Assembly: GCA_964372035.1 (NCBI GenBank)
Contig: CAYJPK010000049.1
Span: 1 to 16,227 of the forward strand
Source: CAYJPK01 sp964372035
GTDB taxonomy: Bacteria; Desulfobacterota; Desulfovibrionia; Desulfovibrionales; Desulfovibrionaceae
Direction of reading: 5' to 3'
DNA: 16,227 nucleotides
The notes under the pieces were generated by a model. It had not been told where the DNA came from, did no database searches, and worked only from the letters and a program-made list of their open reading frames with translations. A program made the translations under genes and the position numbers. Positions 14,717 through 16,227 of this stretch are shown piece by piece (positions within the stretch are counted from its first letter, which is position 1; every line of letters begins with the position of its first letter).

Positions 14717-16033
14717 ATGGAAGCAGAAAAAAAAGGATTGTTTTCGTGGTATTTTCAGAGCAATTTGTTGAACCGCATTTTATGGGGTCTTATTCTTGGT
14801 AGTATTTTAGGTATCTGTTTAGGTGCTTATGCTGACCCTGCAACAATTAAATCTTTTGTAGCTAACACAAAGGTTTTTGGTGATTTGTTTATTCGTCTTT
14901 TAAAGATGATTGTTGTGCCTGTTGTGTTTTTATCACTGGTTACTGGTGCAGCAAGTATTGCTCCATCACACCTTGGACGTGTTGGTTTTAAAACTTTGAT
15001 TTTTTATCTTGCAACTTCAGCTTTTGCGGTAACAATTGGCTTAGTTCTTGCCACTCTTGTTAGCCCTGGTGAAGGCTTTAGCCTTGTAGGTGGAACTGAA
15101 GCAAAGGTGGCAGCTAGAACTGCACCTCCGCTTACTACTGTTTTACTTAACATTATTCCAACCAACCCTGTTCAAGCTTTAGCAAATGGCGATATTTTAG
15201 CAATTATCTTATTTGCGATTACTTTTGGAATTGCACTTTCACTTGTAAAAGATTCAGGCGATAGCAAAGTAGCACAAGGTGCTGATTTTCTATTAGCTAT
15301 TCTTTCTGCTGGTGCTAATGTAATGTACAAAGTAGTAGCAGGTATTATGCACTATGCTCCAATAGGTGTTTTATTCCTTATTGCTAACGTATTTGCGGTA
15401 CAAGGTCCACAAGCAGTTGGGACATTATTCTTAGTAACTGCCACAGTTTATATTGGTTTAATTATCCAATTATTTATTGTTTACAGTGGTTCATTGCAAA
15501 TGTTTGGTCTTAGTCCTGTTGCTTTTATTAAAAATGCAGGACCTCCAATGATTACTGCTTTTGTAACACGTTCATCATCAGGTACTTTACCGATTACATT
15601 AAAAACATGTGATGAAAAATTTGGTGTTCCAGGCTCTGTTTCTTCATTCACATTGCCATTAGGTGCAACTGTTAATATGGACGGAACTGCTATTTACCTT
15701 GGTGTATGTGCTATGTTTATCGGATTTGCAGTAGGTAGTCCATTAACCTTTGATCAGCAGTTAATTGTTGTTGTTACAGCAACTCTTGCATCAATTGGTA
15801 CAGCTGGTGTTCCTGGAGCTGGTGCGATTATGCTTCTTATGGTTATGGATACAATCGGTATGCCTATAACTGCTGGTTCTGAGACTGCAGCTGCTTATGC
15901 TATTGTTCTTGGTATTGATGCTTTACTTGATATGGGTAGAACAAGCCTTAACGTAGCAGGTGATATGGTTGGAACAATTTTAGTTTCTAAATCAGAAAAA
16001 TCACTCGATATGGCAAAATGGCAAAAGTCTTAA
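14717..16033 (+). CDS. Glutamate/aspartate-type Na+ or H+ symporter (SDF/DAACS family)
   Basis: A 438-residue secondary transporter of the dicarboxylate/amino acid:cation symporter family. Key elements are the serine-rich hairpin tip TRSSSGT (284-290), the cation-site NMDGT (320-324), the second hairpin GTAGVPGAGAIML (361-373), and the last helix DALLDMGRTSLNVAGD (401-416). Aligned to archaeal GltPh, D405, R408, T409, N412 and D416 match D394, R397, T398, N401 and D405. The arginine that binds a side-chain carboxylate is therefore kept, favouring aspartate, glutamate or a C4-dicarboxylate over neutral amino acids. Eight membrane segments plus two re-entrant hairpins are expected. AGGAGGGG (14706-14713) lies only 3 bases before the ATG, a very strong site. 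It has its own promoter and a strong terminator, so it forms a single-gene unit. Confidence 0.93.
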   Translation: MEAEKKGLFSWYFQSNLLNRILWGLILGSILGICLGAYADPATIKSFVANTKVFGDLFIRLLKMIVVPVVFLSLVTGAASIAPSHLGRVGFKTLIFYLATSAFAVTIGLVLATLVSPGEGFSLVGGTEAKVAARTAPPLTTVLLNIIPTNPVQALANGDILAIILFAITFGIALSLVKDSGDSKVAQGADFLLAILSAGANVMYKVVAGIMHYAPIGVLFLIANVFAVQGPQAVGTLFLVTATVYIGLIIQLFIVYSGSLQMFGLSPVAFIKNAGPPMITAFVTRSSSGTLPITLKTCDEKFGVPGSVSSFTLPLGATVNMDGTAIYLGVCAMFIGFAVGSPLTFDQQLIVVVTATLASIGTAGVPGAGAIMLLMVMDTIGMPITAGSETAAAYAIVLGIDALLDMGRTSLNVAGDMVGTILVSKSEKSLDMAKWQKS

Positions 16034-16054
16034 TTTAAAATATTTTGCTAGATT

Positions 16055-16090
16055 AAAAACAGCTTACTATAAATGGTAAGCTGTTTTTTT
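16055..16090 (+). terminator. Strong intrinsic terminator of the SDF symporter gene
   Basis: AAAAACAGCTTAC (16055-16067) pairs perfectly with GTAAGCTGTTTTT (16076-16088) around an 8-base loop and is followed by further T residues. It begins 21 bases after the stop codon. Confidence 0.92.
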
Positions 16091-16131
16091 ATATTATAAG
16101 TCTTTGACTTTAAACTAAATATGAGATATAT

Positions 16132-16227
16132 TAATTTCAGATGAAATTACTATCATTGACGGAGCTAGCAGGCAATCACTGCGAAAGCATAAGTGCAATT
16201 TTATTGCACTGTTAAGTGCTGGAGCAA
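16132..16227 (+). repeat. Dispersed 96-bp structured repeat, copy 2 (cut by window end)
   Basis: This is the inverted copy of 6032-6127 (92 of 96 identical, no gaps), and it runs off the end of the window. Here AGTGCAAT-AAA-ATTGCACT forms a perfect 8-bp hairpin that has one mismatch in copy 1. The left-end stem (16128-16139 with the bases that follow) has one mismatch that copy 1 lacks. Both copies lie in intergenic DNA, this one 42 bases past a terminator. A 24-codon frame (16141-16215) is open in both copies but has no ribosome binding site. Confidence 0.88.

Noticed and set aside
6032..16227. Composite transposon or insertion sequence bounded by the inverted repeats
   Set aside because: No transposase, integrase or target-site duplication is visible. 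The enclosed genes look like ordinary chromosomal functions with separate promoters and a terminator.
1..16227. tRNA, rRNA or tmRNA genes
   Set aside because: No cloverleaf with a conserved TTCGANTC-type T loop or rRNA signature was found in any intergenic stretch.

Overview
The window is strongly AT-rich (roughly one third G+C by eye) and compactly coded, with clear Shine-Dalgarno sequences and ordinary sigma-70-type promoters. The protein set (short-chain fatty acid CoA-transferase and transporter, purine permease, Na+-coupled dicarboxylate/amino-acid symporter, dCache-PAS-GGDEF protein, large MscS channel, two LPS-type glycosyltransferases) suggests a heterotrophic, probably anaerobic Gram-negative bacterium. 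The HU/IHF-like protein, with its C-terminal LSRKFRAEIN ending, reminds me most of low-GC relatives of Desulfovibrio. That placement rests on memory of family sequences and is tentative.

Layout. (1) 1-503: a degenerate repeat-like stretch, a strong bidirectional terminator and a minus-strand HU/IHF-family gene. (2) 710-1753: a plus-strand Elp3-like radical SAM gene with a TTG start, converging through a shared terminator on (3) 4572-1841: a minus-strand operon of CoA-transferase subunits A and B and an AtoE-type fatty acid transporter (atoD-atoA-atoE), with no thiolase gene. (4) 5943-4803: a minus-strand overlapping pair, an ArsR-family regulator with a C-terminal Cys-Cys pair followed by a nitrilase-superfamily amidohydrolase. 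(5) 5944-6327: a 384-base intergenic region holding an AT-rich operator-like dyad, a 96-bp dispersed repeat made of hairpins, and the promoter of the next operon. (6) 6328-8416: a two-gene glycosyltransferase operon (GT4-like, then GT2). (7) 8496-16033, all plus strand: a large MscS-family channel, an AzgA-type purine permease, a diguanylate cyclase with an extracytoplasmic sensor, and a glutamate/aspartate-type SDF symporter ending in a strong terminator. (8) 16132-16227: a second copy of the 96-bp repeat, inverted relative to the first and cut by the window end.

How the genes fit together. The ato genes would import short-chain acids and activate them with CoA. The arsR-nitrilase pair looks like a self-regulated amide-hydrolysis unit. 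The glycosyltransferases probably decorate a surface polysaccharide. The remaining plus-strand genes are a run of independent membrane functions (osmotic release, purine uptake, c-di-GMP signalling, acidic amino-acid or dicarboxylate uptake), several with their own candidate promoters.

The least ordinary feature is the pair of 96-bp inverted repeats (92/96 identical, no indels) that bracket about 10 kb of exclusively plus-strand genes. They look like members of a dispersed, structured, non-coding repeat family, and they could in principle let the segment between them invert. No phage, transposase, CRISPR, toxin-antitoxin or defence gene is visible, and I see no clear new multi-gene system.
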